A stretch of DNA of 64,000 bases from Desulfosporosinus sp. Sb-LF (GTDB lineage: Bacteria > Bacillota > Desulfitobacteriia > Desulfitobacteriales > Desulfitobacteriaceae), in contig NZ_SPQR01000001.1 of the NCBI RefSeq assembly GCF_004766055.1, positions 372,001 through 436,000 on the forward strand, in the 5' to 3' direction. The number at the start of each line of letters is the position of its first letter. Position 1 is the first letter of the stretch. The notes below the pieces were generated by a model. The model was given only the letters and a program-made list of their open reading frames with translations, was not told the origin of the DNA and did not search any database. Positions 17,807-27,034 of this stretch are shown here, piece after piece. A program made the translations under genes and the position numbers.

Positions 17807-18670
17807 TTGAAAAACCGAAATCTCCTATTTGTGTCACTGTTAATAGTTCTCGTATTGAATATTTCGGGATGCGCCCAAACTTCCCCATCCAAGGCCACTC
17901 AGGCGAAAACCGATGAGGTAATTGCCAATGAAAAGGCTTACCAACAGTTAGTAAAGGAGATCGAGACAACTGATTGGGGCAAGGCCGAGCCAAAAGAGTG
18001 GGAAGATGTCCAAAATTCAATAAACGAATTAATAACTTACAGGGATACTCCGATGATCGCTCGATACATTAGTTACCTCAAATATCTCAAAGAAAACAAA
18101 GTTGACAATGCCATTGGAGTGGCTAATAATATACCAGCTGACTACTTTGGTGATTTGAAAGACGAGATTAAGAAGATTAAATCAGAAGCAAAAACTCTTG
18201 CAAAAGCTCAAGACATGAAATACTACGAGGAGCTTATTCGCAGAGGAGACTATGAAACCTTACGGGCGAAAACAGTTGAGAAAGTTTCCCTGGATGCAGA
18301 CTATAATGCTATATATAGCTTCCTTAGCGCATTAGAGTATCAAAAAAAGGGTATTCGGACTGCAATGATAGTTAGCCTTTCTCATATTTCTATGCCTTAT
18401 AATGGCCTACTTTCAGAAGAAATAACAAAAATGGTCAATCAAAATGCAGACGAAGTTACACATATGCGCAACCTATTGAGCGGAAAAACGTCGACGGGTA
18501 AGCCTAAACCTTATATTGGAATGACGACAAACGAAGTATTAGCATCGTCTTGGGGTTCACCGGATGGAATTATTACTACTATGACGATAGCTGGAAAACA
18601 GGAACAGTGGGAATATGCTGCGGATAAAGTTATTTTTATTGAAAATGGATTTGTAACAGCTATTGTTTAA
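17807..18670 (+). CDS. Lipoprotein with C-terminal SmpA/OmlA-like segment
   Basis: The 287-residue protein starts with a lipoprotein signal (hydrophobic LLFVSLLIVLVLN, lipobox ISGC). A charged, helix-rich body follows. Residues from about 237 (PYIGMTTNEVLASSWGSPD) resemble the SmpA/BamE-type motif found in many Firmicute lipoproteins. It should be anchored on the outer face of the cytoplasmic membrane. The start is TTG with AAGGGAG ahead. Role unknown. Confidence 0.78.
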   Translation: MKNRNLLFVSLLIVLVLNISGCAQTSPSKATQAKTDEVIANEKAYQQLVKEIETTDWGKAEPKEWEDVQNSINELITYRDTPMIARYISYLKYLKENKVDNAIGVANNIPADYFGDLKDEIKKIKSEAKTLAKAQDMKYYEELIRRGDYETLRAKTVEKVSLDADYNAIYSFLSALEYQKKGIRTAMIVSLSHISMPYNGLLSEEITKMVNQNADEVTHMRNLLSGKTSTGKPKPYIGMTTNEVLASSWGSPDGIITTMTIAGKQEQWEYAADKVIFIENGFVTAIV

Positions 18671-19285
18671 TGAGAGGTTGGTCCCCTTCATACCCACTCG
18701 CGTATTTTAGGGCCAGGTGCCCTTGATTATCCCTTAGACAAAACCTTAGTCTTTGATAAGAGGAGAAATCTAGGACGACAACAAAATGTAGATGATTAGA
18801 AAACCATGCATAAATCAATATTGCCAGTAGCGTAGACACAATAAGAAGTGTTCATTCCATAAAAAGAATGAGCACTTCTTATTTCTTGAGAAAATTAAGT
18901 CATAGCGATCTTTTATTATATCGTTTAAATTCTTGATAAATTCTTGATATAATCATCCTTAAATATCCACAATTCTATTGTATTCTAATAGCAGAAGATC
19001 TTACTTAGATAGAAAAAACTACATGAAAAAGATGAAGAACCGTCCTTGCTGTGGGGCGGTTTTTCAGTATAATTTTTTGCCGAAGATGTGGCAAAGGAAG
19101 GAGCGCCTATGTGCTCTCCTTCCTTTGCTACATAATAAAACGAATCCGGGGCAGAATAACTCATCAAACTCTCGTCCTACCATTTGGTTCTCATCGGAAA
19201 CGGTTGGGAGCCCTTTTTTGTACACCAAGTGGTATTTAAGTAATATACGGGCATACTAATTCCCAAATAATTGGAGGGATAATGT
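18671..19285. other. Intergenic region with two strong hairpins
   Basis: No supported gene. A hairpin at 18843-18880 (AAGAAGTGTTCATTC with GAATGAGCACTTCTT) probably ends the lipoprotein transcript. A second stem at 19088-19131 (GTGGCAAAGGAAGGAGCGC with GCTCTCCTTCCTTTGCTAC) follows the text CGAAGATGTGG and resembles the hairpins of the repeat family described near 36.8 and 55-60 kb. Confidence 0.5.
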
Positions 19286-19465
19286 ATGTCTGAACTCGAA
19301 GGACTAATAAAACAAATCGAAGGATTGCGCTTAAGCATGATCAAGGTAAAAGAGGGTAAATCTCATACGGATTCAGAAGTCGTTGCTGCGTGCCAAGAGT
19401 TAGATGCTGCTTTAGACAGGTACCAAGGAATACTGATGAGAATGAAAAAGTCGGGTAAGTTTTGA
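19286..19465 (+). CDS. Spo0E-like sporulation regulatory protein
   Basis: The 59-residue product begins MSELEGLIKQIEGLRLSMIK and carries the Spo0E-type second helix SEVVAACQELDAALDRY (pattern S-x(n)-LD-x(n)-Y). Spo0E-family proteins dephosphorylate Spo0A-P and delay sporulation; this one is inferred from the motif and length. TTGGAGGG precedes the ATG by seven bases. It stands alone. Confidence 0.75.
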   Translation: MSELEGLIKQIEGLRLSMIKVKEGKSHTDSEVVAACQELDAALDRYQGILMRMKKSGKF

Positions 19466-19522
19466 GGAAGAAAAAAGCCCCGCATTTGCTTGCTGTATGC
19501 CGTTCCGGACTGCCACTTTTAA

Positions 19523-20122
19523 TTACTTCAATTTGAAGAACAAGACGTCATTTTTGTAAATGATAATTAGAGCATAATTGGCGTTTGACGGGACTTCGAA
19601 TACGGCCGTAAATTCATTCTTTAGGTTAGGGTTCATATCATCGAAAAGAAAAACTGCAGGCTTTCTGTCATATATTTCCAAGGTACTATTCATACTAATT
19701 GACACATCAGAGTTCAAATCATAAGAAATTTTCTTGTCTTGATCTAACAATTTTAACTTAAAATCCTTTAGATCCGCCGGGATATTTCTCTTATTTACAA
19801 CTTCCATCTTTATAATCTCATAGTTGTTAGGCGTGGTGGAGATGCTTTTTGTGGGCGTTTTTGCTTCCTTGGTATTCTCTAAGCTTAGAACTTTAAAATC
19901 AAATTGTCCAAGCTCAGATACCTGACCGAAATCAACTTGTTTAATTTCCTGAGTAATTGCTGGTACACCGACGGGGTTAGATAAAGACACTGAACTGGGA
20001 GAACCTTTACCTGGAATTACTCTATCCATATTATTGATAGCTGAGGTATTCCCCATGGACCAGCCGATAGCATAAACCATTACGAACGCGACTCCGAGGG
20101 CGAAAATTTTCTTTTTGCTCAT
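19523..20122 (-). CDS. Exported DUF4352-like protein
   Basis: The 199-residue protein has a signal peptide or N-terminal anchor (KKKIFALGVAFVMVYAIGW) and a beta-rich region typical of DUF4352: QFDFKVLSLENTKEAK, NYEIIKMEVVNKRNIPADL and later AVFEVP. Such proteins are extracellular and often lipoprotein-linked; their function is unknown. The ATG at 20122 is preferred over TTG 20125, with AAGGGAG ahead. Confidence 0.72.
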   Translation of the reverse strand: MSKKKIFALGVAFVMVYAIGWSMGNTSAINNMDRVIPGKGSPSSVSLSNPVGVPAITQEIKQVDFGQVSELGQFDFKVLSLENTKEAKTPTKSISTTPNNYEIIKMEVVNKRNIPADLKDFKLKLLDQDKKISYDLNSDVSISMNSTLEIYDRKPAVFLFDDMNPNLKNEFTAVFEVPSNANYALIIIYKNDVLFFKLK

Positions 20123-20283
20123 CAATTATCTCCCTTTTTAAATTTTATGGATAAAAAACCTCTTAGACTTTCAACGCATTAAAAGAATTTCCTGCCGCCC
20201 GTCATTCTTAATGGTTATTCGACTATTTGCAAACATAAAATGGATTATAGCATGATAAAAAAACTAGGGCCCAACAGCTTTCG

Positions 20284-20508
20284 CTAGGGCCATTTTGTAT
20301 TTTGTTGAAATTCATCGTTCAGCAGTGTGCTCCATGATGGCAAGGATAGCTCCCATTTTAGGGTTAGATTCAAGCCAGAATAATCCTGTGTCTCTACGGG
20401 GTTGTTGGTTGCGTAAGGGTATAGATACACTGGTTGCCTATTGGATGCGCTTACTTGGAGAGGATTAGCGATTGTAATCATCCAGATGGAATCAGTACGT
20501 TTTATCAT
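20284..20508 (-). pseudogene. Possible RHS-repeat core fragment
   Basis: The frame contains NPLQVSASNRQPVYLYPYA followed by TNNPVETQDYSGLN, which resembles the RHS-associated core (NPYxYAxNNPVxYxDPSGL). No RBS, no signal and no longer gene context remain. It is probably debris of a larger RHS or wall protein. Confidence 0.35.
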
Positions 20509-20619
20509 GGAATAGGCCCGGCTGCGATGAGTCTGGTGGCCGTGTGATCAAGGTAAGTCGATGCAAGATGTGCGTGAAATGGGAGCTAGTTTCTTATGTA
20601 TATGTGTGAAATTATTCTT

Positions 20620-20892
20620 TTAGTCACACCCACCGCCGCCTCCATCACAGCCTCCGGAATGACAAGATCCTGAATCTCCATGAGAGAAATCTGAACTCGT
20701 ACTATGATCAGCATGCCCGTGGTGGTGGCAATGATGATTATTATTGTCATTGTCACCAAAATAAACAAAGTCAGATGCGTTCGTTGTATTGTTGTTTATA
20801 TGTGAGTTTGCTCTACGTCGGCCTGAGTTGATAACGGCAATAAACATGACAAACACAATTCCTCCGAAAAAGATCATAAATGTATTATCCAT
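20620..20892 (-). CDS. Small membrane protein with His/Cys/Gly-rich tail
   Basis: One N-terminal membrane helix (MIFFGGIVFVMFIAVINS) is followed by an Asn/Asp-rich stretch, then HHCHHHGHADHS and a tail of Gly and Cys ending GGCDGGGGGCD. The tail is a likely metal-binding region. Similar TM-plus-low-complexity proteins occur in many Firmicutes without known function. AGAAAGGATG lies ahead of the ATG. Confidence 0.65.
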   Translation of the reverse strand: MDNTFMIFFGGIVFVMFIAVINSGRRRANSHINNNTTNASDFVYFGDNDNNNHHCHHHGHADHSTSSDFSHGDSGSCHSGGCDGGGGGCD

Positions 20893-21398
20893 ATCGTTTC
20901 ATCCTTTCTCTAAGTGGTTTGTTAATATTGGTTTTATTCTACGAAGGTTAAGAGAAGACCTGTTTTCAAGTCAGTAAAGGAAGGAGATAAGGGGCTTGGA
21001 TACACCTGAAGTCGTGACTTGTGGGAAAGATAAAACGCGAGAAGCTGATATGGTACCAGAGAACGGTGCTCGGATTTTTACATACACGCAAGATAAACTA
21101 CGACTGAAATCCTGACAGTATCGCTTAAAAAGAATTCCTAAGCAATACTGCGCAGATTAGCCTGAGCCCTGGACGCTCCATCGGGAATACAAGTGACCAA
21201 ACAGGGGATGTGGCGACGAGAGCCACGCTTTTGGACGGTCCTTATCTTAATGTTCGTTAGCATCTCCCCAAGCCTTGTCCAGCTAAACTGCACCAGCAAT
21301 GCCAAGAGGGTTGAGGGCTAATCAACGGATTCATCTATTCACTTGTCTAGTTCTTATGAATCTTGTATTATATGGAATAATGAAGGAGTGAGGTTGAA
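20893..21398. other. Gene-poor region
   Basis: Five hundred bases without a supported gene. A GC-richer patch (21150-21320) can be read as fragments such as VATRATLLDGPYLNVR, which looks like decayed coding DNA of unknown origin. Confidence 0.35.
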
Positions 21399-21572
21399 AT
21401 GAATTCTTCAAATAATGCGGATGGACCAGATATTAGCAAGCTTAAAGCCAAAGTGTTAGAATTAGAACTTGAGTTGACAGCCATTGAGACAGGGTGGTTA
21501 CTCCGAAGAAAGTTACGCAAGAAACTGAAAGAAGTTCAGGCTGAAATCGATGGTATAGAAAGAAAGTTGTAA
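21399..21572 (+). CDS. 57-residue coiled-coil protein
   Basis: GAAGGAGTGAGGTTGAA precedes the ATG. After a polar start (MNSSNNADGPD) the product is one long Leu/Glu/Lys helix, with LKAKVLELELELTAIE and KLKEVQAEIDGIERKL, so a small coiled coil is expected. A GAGCTC hairpin with T-run follows (21610-21640). Function unknown. Confidence 0.6.
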   Translation: MNSSNNADGPDISKLKAKVLELELELTAIETGWLLRRKLRKKLKEVQAEIDGIERKL

Positions 21573-21607
21573 TAAGGTTTTGACAACAAGATAGTTCAAC
21601 ATTATAA

Positions 21608-21641
21608 ACTTGGAGCTCAATGAGGAGCTCTTTTCTTTTGG
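21608..21641 (+). terminator. Terminator after the coiled-coil gene
   Basis: GGAGCTC, a short AATGA loop, and GAGCTC are followed by TTTTCTTTT. Confidence 0.7.
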
Positions 21642-21889
21642 GTAAAAAGAGGGGGTCTTTTAGTTCTCTGAGAGGTTGGTTTTATGTTAGCATTAGCTTT
21701 GGGAGATTCAGATTTCTAAATGTATGCCGCGATCTATCGCCAAGACATTCTACATGATTCTAGGGAAAAATAGATTAAAGCCCGCCCGTTTTGTATTAAT
21801 TCTTTTGACATACCAAATACGACAAATTTCTTTAAGGCTTTGAAGTACACTTGAAAGTAATGTATATAGTTATCAAGGAGGTAGCAATT

Positions 21890-23827
21890 TTGTACCATGA
21901 TTTTGTAATTAATGTCATAGAGGTCCTACTTCTCTGTGGCTTTGTTATATGGATAAACTTGTCTCTCAATAAAAAATATTCTCGTTACATATTAGGTGTG
22001 ATGTTCGGTCTTATCACTGTCTTTGTAATAAGCGAGAGAATCATGATTGTTGGAGATCGTTATTTCGATTTTCGACATATTACCATGACAATGGCAGGTT
22101 TTATAGGCGGTCCAGTTACTGCTGTAATAGCTGCTTTGATTAGTTCTCTATATCGGTATTATTTTAGTGGTAATGGATCGATGGGCGGAATCACGAACAT
22201 TATCGTTTTTGCGTGTTTTGGAATCATCTTGGGTCGAAATTTGAGAAGTAGTCAAAATGGAAAGAAAGTATGGTTTTGGTTTATCATCGGCATTTGCATG
22301 GCTTGTATTTTGCTCTTCATAATTTCATTTTTCGACATATTAAACAATAGCTCATTAATGGTCCTTAGAATTGTTGCTATTCCTTTTTTCATCCTCACTC
22401 CCTTGGCAACGACCATAATATTTAACTTCTATTTCTGGATCTATAATTTCTGCGGTAAAGCGTCAATTCTGAATACCATAATTAATGACAGTCCAATAAA
22501 CTTAATAATTTTTAATGCCTACGAGCCAATTCTTGTCAGTAAAACTCTAAGAAAACAACCACTAGTCTGCCAAAATATCGAAAGTTTATTTCCTTTACAA
22601 GACACCGATAAAACATGGATTACTACTACAAAACAACAACGAAAAGAAATAGAAACAGAAGACGAGAGGCAATTGGTCGCTGACTTGGCTAGTTTTCAGA
22701 TGCCTAATGGCGAATATGCTTGTGTCGCAATTGTGAATGATATAACTGATCGGAAAAGGGAACAGGAGAAGCTTAAAGTAGCAAAAGAAAGATTTGCCAA
22801 GGTTTTTCAGTTCGCTCCTCATATGATGACTATTATTAGAAAATCTGACTATAGATACGTGGACGTAAACCGTCGTTTCCTTGAAGAGAGGGGGTTTGAA
22901 TATGAAGAGGTAATTGGTAAAACACCGACTGAAATTGGTATGTCCGATCGAGAGTTTAAAATGATTAGTGAGATTTTTAAGGAAAAAGGATCAGTACAGA
23001 ACATTGAATGTTCGCTAGTTACAAAACATGGTTCAGAAGGTACAGCAATTATTTCTGCTGAAAAGATTCAGATAAACGATCAAGAATGTGTATTAATTGC
23101 GACTAATAACATTACTGAAATGAAACGAATGCAAACGGAAATTGCTAGACTTGATCGGCTCAATCTTGTGGGGCAATTGTCTGCAGGAATTGCTCACGAA
23201 ATTAGAAATCCGATGACTACGGTGCGTGGTTATCTCCAACTATTGGGCAGAAAACCTGATTATTTAGCTCAGAAATCTACCTTCGAGCTAATGATTTCAG
23301 AACTAGATCGTGCAAACGCGATTATTACAGAATTTCTCTCACTGGCTCAATTAAAACAAACTGAACTCAAATATCAAAATCTTAACGACATTCTTGATAA
23401 TTTGTATCCTCTTTTAGAAGCTGATTCTTATACCCAAAATAAACAAATTTCCTTCATCCAAGGAGTGATTCCTAATCTAAAACTAAATAGTAATGAAATC
23501 TCTCAAATGATTCTTAATTTAGTCCGCAATGGTCTGGAATCTATGGAGGAAAGAGGATCACTGACCATCAAAAGCTGTGTAGAGGGTGATGAGGTAGTTC
23601 TATCAATTGAGGATGAGGGATGCGGTATTCCAAAAGAAAACCTTAACAAGTTAGGAACGCCATTCTTCACGACCAAAGACTTTGGGACTGGCTTGGGGTT
23701 GGCAACATCATACAAAATTGCAGAGTCTCATAACGCAAAGATTCATATCAATTCTAGTTCGAGTGGGACAACATTTTGTATACTATTTCCGATACCTGAG
23801 CAGGAACAGGGTGAAATGATTGCATAA
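21890..23827 (+). CDS. Sensor histidine kinase (5TM LytS-type sensor, PAS, HisKA, HATPase)
   Basis: The protein of about 645 residues begins with five to six membrane helices of the 5TMR-LYT type (ITMTMAGFIGGPVTAVIAALISS), followed by a degenerate PAS, a clear PAS domain (FAPHMMTIIRKSDYRYVDVN), the H-box IAHEIRNPMTTVRGYLQ and the ATPase boxes NLVRNGLESM, EDEGCGIP and GTGLGLATSYK. This output module is that of Firmicute kinases that feed Spo0A or similar regulators; no response regulator lies next to it. The start is TTG 21890, seven bases after AAGGAGGT; upstream ATGs lack a site. Confidence 0.9.
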   Translation: MYHDFVINVIEVLLLCGFVIWINLSLNKKYSRYILGVMFGLITVFVISERIMIVGDRYFDFRHITMTMAGFIGGPVTAVIAALISSLYRYYFSGNGSMGGITNIIVFACFGIILGRNLRSSQNGKKVWFWFIIGICMACILLFIISFFDILNNSSLMVLRIVAIPFFILTPLATTIIFNFYFWIYNFCGKASILNTIINDSPINLIIFNAYEPILVSKTLRKQPLVCQNIESLFPLQDTDKTWITTTKQQRKEIETEDERQLVADLASFQMPNGEYACVAIVNDITDRKREQEKLKVAKERFAKVFQFAPHMMTIIRKSDYRYVDVNRRFLEERGFEYEEVIGKTPTEIGMSDREFKMISEIFKEKGSVQNIECSLVTKHGSEGTAIISAEKIQINDQECVLIATNNITEMKRMQTEIARLDRLNLVGQLSAGIAHEIRNPMTTVRGYLQLLGRKPDYLAQKSTFELMISELDRANAIITEFLSLAQLKQTELKYQNLNDILDNLYPLLEADSYTQNKQISFIQGVIPNLKLNSNEISQMILNLVRNGLESMEERGSLTIKSCVEGDEVVLSIEDEGCGIPKENLNKLGTPFFTTKDFGTGLGLATSYKIAESHNAKIHINSSSSGTTFCILFPIPEQEQGEMIA

Positions 23828-23865
23828 TTGGTTGTCGTTCCCACTTATGGTATGCTTTTTCATAG

Positions 23866-24011
23866 GCAGAGAGTTTGTTGGCGCAAAGTCCTATACTGAC
23901 ACTAAGGTGGATACACTTGTGGATTCCTCACCAGGCACGTTGGGCACACTCAAGGAGTTGGCTGCCCCCCTTGATCTTATCCAATGCAACCTCAGCCAAC
24001 AAATAGTCTAA
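23866..24011 (+). pseudogene. Phage tail-fibre remnant
   Basis: The frame reads SYTDTKVDTLVDSSPGTLGT then LKELAAPLDL, the characteristic tail-fibre repeat (normally DTLNELAAALGDD). Stop codons and frame changes follow. It is a scar of an old prophage. The sequence just after it (24054-24112) recurs near 31.1 kb. Confidence 0.6.
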
Positions 24012-24141
24012 AACAAGCTAGGAATCTTTGATTCCCACACAGATACATTAACTGGGCGAAATGCTCAGAGGATCCATACGCTTGCTCGTTGGGGTATCGA
24101 TCGATGAATTGAGTGGAATACGCTAGGGTCCTTACTATTAT

Positions 24142-24184
24142 AATAGGGGCAAGCCTTTTATAGATTAAAAGGCTTGCCCCTATT
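24142..24184. terminator. Perfect 19-bp palindromic terminator
   Basis: AATAGGGGCAAGCCTTTTA and TAAAAGGCTTGCCCCTATT are exact inverted repeats around TAGAT. Confidence 0.8.
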
Positions 24185-24299
24185 ATGCAAGAAGATATAG
24201 ATTATTTTGTGTTTTATTGATAGTATTATTCATTAAGCAATACATAATCCGTGCAACCAACTTCAGGGTAATCATTTTGAGAAAGGTTTTGGTTTTAGG

Positions 24300-24791
24300 G
24301 TGAGCTTATACAGTGAACATGATTTGGAAAAGAGAATTTTAGAAAAATCAGCAATTGATTTGTTTATAAGCTGCTTTAAGGAAACATACGGGATGGGATA
24401 TAGACTTGTTTTACAACAAGAGCGACCAGATGCGATTGTCGTAGATGAAAGCGGGAGAAGATTAGGGATTGAAGTAACGTATCTATTTTATGATGTGACC
24501 GAAGCCAAAATGCTTCTTGGTAGATCTGAACAACAAATGCACGGACTAGAGAATTTTGATTGTTACATAAAGGTATTGAATTCATTATTAGAAAAGAAAT
24601 CTATAGCAGGACGAGGTTATTCAACCGAATATCCATGCTCGCTTTTAATTCGGAATTCTTCACCGATATGGGCTAAAGAGGATTTCTGCGGGGCTATTTC
24701 TAGGATAAAGGTTCCAATAAATCAATATAAGAATATATGGTTACTTACTAGAGATAGATTTTCGGCTTGGGGTTTAATTCGACTAGAATAG
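24300..24791 (+). CDS. Hypothetical protein, possible PD-(D/E)xK-like nuclease fold
   Basis: The 163-residue product starts with GTG. ERPDAIVVDESGRRLGIEVTY has the outline of a nuclease-fold core (acidic residue, spacer, ExT), but the catalytic lysine is not clear. The C-terminal end (NIWLLTRDRFSAWGLIRLE) fits small restriction-like or defence-linked proteins. No partner gene is adjacent. Function is not assigned. Confidence 0.5.
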   Translation: MSLYSEHDLEKRILEKSAIDLFISCFKETYGMGYRLVLQQERPDAIVVDESGRRLGIEVTYLFYDVTEAKMLLGRSEQQMHGLENFDCYIKVLNSLLEKKSIAGRGYSTEYPCSLLIRNSSPIWAKEDFCGAISRIKVPINQYKNIWLLTRDRFSAWGLIRLE

Positions 24792-25035
24792 GTATAGCCT
24801 GGGTTGCGTGGAGCAAAATGGAAAATAACTTTTGCTAATTTGTTTGTTGATGTAATATAATTTTTATCCTTATTCATATTAAGTTTGACATGATACATGC
24901 AAGTGAGTTTTTTAGTTCTAGATTCAATTTGTTATACGGAAAGTCAATAGACAAAACATGCCAGCTTATGGACTCAGCTTGTATAGAAAAAAGAACGATG
25001 TACATATTAATATCAAACAGTTAGGAGGAATTAAT

Positions 25036-25245
25036 TTGACAGTTCAAGCAGACATGGAAAAAGCAGTAGCCGCTGCACAATCGGCACTTGGAACCTACGA
25101 AGCTTTTTCAACCTCAACCCTAGACGAGTCCGCTAAACAAATGTTTAAGGAAATGTCCAGTGATATGGAACGTCATGTTGGGCAACTGAGAGGACGGTTA
25201 AATTACGTAACTCAGAATAACGCTATGAATAAGCCTTTAAGCTAG
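25036..25245 (+). CDS. DUF1657 protein, copy 1
   Basis: The 69-residue protein (MTVQADMEKAVAAAQSALGT start, then DESAKQMFKEMSSDMERHV) is a typical DUF1657 member. In spore-formers these genes are usually near spoVA or yetF genes; neither is seen here. TTG 25036 has TTAGGAGGAATTAAT ahead, which decides the start. The paralogue lies 345 bases downstream. Confidence 0.88.
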   Translation: MTVQADMEKAVAAAQSALGTYEAFSTSTLDESAKQMFKEMSSDMERHVGQLRGRLNYVTQNNAMNKPLS

Positions 25246-25275
25246 AACACATCTAAAAACTGGGCCTCAAATGAT

Positions 25276-25322
25276 AGAGTAGGAGTAAGGCCTCGTCGTA
25301 ATGCGGGGTCTTACTCTGTTTT
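25276..25322 (+). terminator. Terminator after DUF1657 copy 1
   Basis: AGAGTAGGAGTAAGGCC and GGGGTCTTACTCT pair, followed by GTTTT. Confidence 0.75.
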
Positions 25323-25445
25323 ATATTACGACAAAACATTACCTTTTTTACGGTTGCCGTTATCGTTTCCCTAGACTAGAATAACCAAGCGTGCAATGCA
25401 ATTCTAGTATGAAACGAGGTTTTCTTGAGTGAAACTCACACCTCC

Positions 25446-25505
25446 TTATACAAAATGGTTTCTCGGTCTGCAACAATCATCTACATTACCACCACCGAAT
25501 GCCAT
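25446..25505 (-). other. Short peptide frame with DDCCRPR core, copy 1 (19 codons)
   Basis: The minus-strand frame reads MAFGGGNVDDCCRPRNHFV and stop. No good RBS lies ahead. The sequence is nearly the same as the start of a second frame at 59715-59828, so it may be a decayed copy of a small gene. Confidence 0.4.
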
Positions 25506-25589
25506 TTGTGTTTCAGGAATATCTTACCTACATAAGAGTAGACGTTTTATTTCATACTACTTTTTGTACACATCAAAGGAGGGTATTAT

Positions 25590-25802
25590 ATGACCGTTCA
25601 ACAAGATTTACAGAAAGCAGTTGCTGCTGCTCAATCTGCGTTGGGGACCTATGCTACATTTGCAGAATCCACACAAGACCAATCCGCTAAACAAATGTTT
25701 AAGGACATGACAGGGGATATGTACAAACATGTGGCGATGTTAAATAGTCGAATAGGGTATGTAACGGAAAATAACGGCTTGAACCAAAAAGATCAAGCCT
25801 AA
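25590..25802 (+). CDS. DUF1657 protein, copy 2
   Basis: The 70-residue product (MTVQQDLQKAVAAAQSALGT, DQSAKQMFKDMTGDMYKHV) is about two-thirds identical to copy 1. CAAAGGAGGG lies ahead of the ATG. A terminator follows, so the two copies are transcribed separately. Confidence 0.9.
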   Translation: MTVQQDLQKAVAAAQSALGTYATFAESTQDQSAKQMFKDMTGDMYKHVAMLNSRIGYVTENNGLNQKDQA

Positions 25803-25876
25803 AACTACTTAGAATAGTCTAGGGTATAAAAGACAAAAACCAAAAAATCATTAGTCCAAATATCCATTTAGATACC

Positions 25877-25913
25877 GAAAAAGCAGTTCACTGTAAGAGG
25901 CTGCTTTTTCGTG
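25877..25913 (+). terminator. Terminator after DUF1657 copy 2
   Basis: CGAAAAAGCAG pairs with CTGCTTTTTCG. Confidence 0.8.
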
Positions 25914-26080
25914 TCTGAAGGACTGGGTTCAGTTCAAAGTAAGGGATTGCATTTTGGAGTTGAAAATCAAAAGTAGGATAATGGGAAGCTGGTTCCCAAC
26001 TCTAAGATTGTTGCACAAAATAAGAACGTTGCGACATAACTTTAAATACTGATTATGCTCATACTCAATAGCTTTAATGT

Positions 26081-26470
26081 CTACTTATTGATTAAATCTG
26101 TACCGTATGAGTTATCGATTGCACAAAGCCATTCACCGTATGAATTTTTCTTAAATACATATGTTGCCTTTCTATCCATAGAATATTCGGAATCCTTTTT
26201 ATCGGCAGCAAGTAGGGTTTGGGAAATAACTAACGCAGTGTCTCCAGCTTCTAAAATAATCATTTCTCCCTGTGTTGGGACAACACTGTTATTGAAATAT
26301 TTTGCAATTGCAATAAATGCTTTTTTGATTTCCTCTTTACCTCGTGCAATCATTCCAGGCTTTACAACCAGAATTGCATCATCAGTATAATAATTCACCA
26401 GGGTATTAAAATCTTCCTGCTTTATCGCAAGATCACACTTTTTGATAAACTCTTTTAATTCGTGTTCCAT
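26081..26470 (-). CDS. SnoaL-like / DUF4440 protein (NTF2 fold)
   Basis: The 129-residue protein has the NTF2-fold pattern [29 protein letters not shown] and a C-terminal [10 protein letters not shown]. Members are small stress- or polyketide-type proteins with no single activity; this one cannot be placed more precisely. An inverted repeat (26515-26534 and 26574-26591) lies upstream and may control it. Confidence 0.82.
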   Translation of the reverse strand: MEHELKEFIKKCDLAIKQEDFNTLVNYYTDDAILVVKPGMIARGKEEIKKAFIAIAKYFNNSVVPTQGEMIILEAGDTALVISQTLLAADKKDSEYSMDRKATYVFKKNSYGEWLCAIDNSYGTDLINK

Positions 26471-26514
26471 ATATTCCTCATATTCCTCCCAAAATTAACT
26501 TTTGTCGCGCTAAA

Positions 26515-26591
26515 TCCTACGAATGCGTCACAATGTTAATTATACCACATGAAAAAAATCCAATTACTCTACTATTGTCGCATTCGTAGGA
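26515..26591. promoter_or_regulatory. Spaced inverted repeat upstream of the SnoaL-like gene
   Basis: TCCTACGAATGCGTCACAAT (26515-26534) and ATTGTCGCATTCGTAGGA (26574-26591) are inverted copies, differing by two extra bases, 39 bases apart. The AT-rich spacer contains AATTATACC-type promoter sequence. It may be a two-site operator. Confidence 0.5.
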
Positions 26592-26627
26592 TAAAGTGAA
26601 CAATTAGTACATGAACGGAGCATTAAA

Positions 26628-26747
26628 ATGATAAAGACAAATGACGCTAAAGAAGTTATAGACATTCGCGCCTTTTTCCTTAAACTACCATTATTATCAA
26701 AATATGTAACGATAACGTCTTCGCATTATCCACATGAACAAATATAA
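26628..26747 (+). CDS. Possible 39-residue peptide
   Basis: The frame begins MIKTNDAKEVIDIRAFFLKL and ends SSHYPHEQI, with ACGGAG eight bases ahead of the ATG. No family is recognised. A long hairpin (26785-26827) follows. Confidence 0.3.
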   Translation: MIKTNDAKEVIDIRAFFLKLPLLSKYVTITSSHYPHEQI

Positions 26748-26784
26748 GCTAGAACTATAAAAGTCTTGGCTTATATTTGATATA

Positions 26785-26827
26785 AAAAGCATCCTTGGTA
26801 AGCCTAAGTGGCATCTAAGATGCTTTT
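26785..26827 (+). terminator. Terminator-like hairpin
   Basis: AAAAGCATC and GATGCTTTT pair around an imperfect inner stem. Confidence 0.6.
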
Positions 26828-27034
26828 CTCATCGGTCTTCAAGTAATAGTTTCTTGTGGGAAGATTCTTCGCTTGGCTCAGAATGACACGTCAGCTTTTT
26901 CCTATTCATTAAGAATGAGGAGAAAACTATAAATCAAAAAGCGCAAAAAGGTAAACGAGAATTCTGCGTACCCAATTTCGAAGAAATATATAATAATGAT
27001 TCGACAAGTACCTGTCCCTTCCTGAAAAACCACT

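Noticed and set aside
18978-19259. 93-codon frame with CCGAVFQYNF
   Set aside because: It spans the hairpin at 19088-19131 and lacks an RBS; more likely non-coding.
24798-24830. GTGGAGCAAAATGGAAAAT, similar to 59880-59905
   Set aside because: A match of about 25 bases with several differences; too short to call a repeat family by eye.
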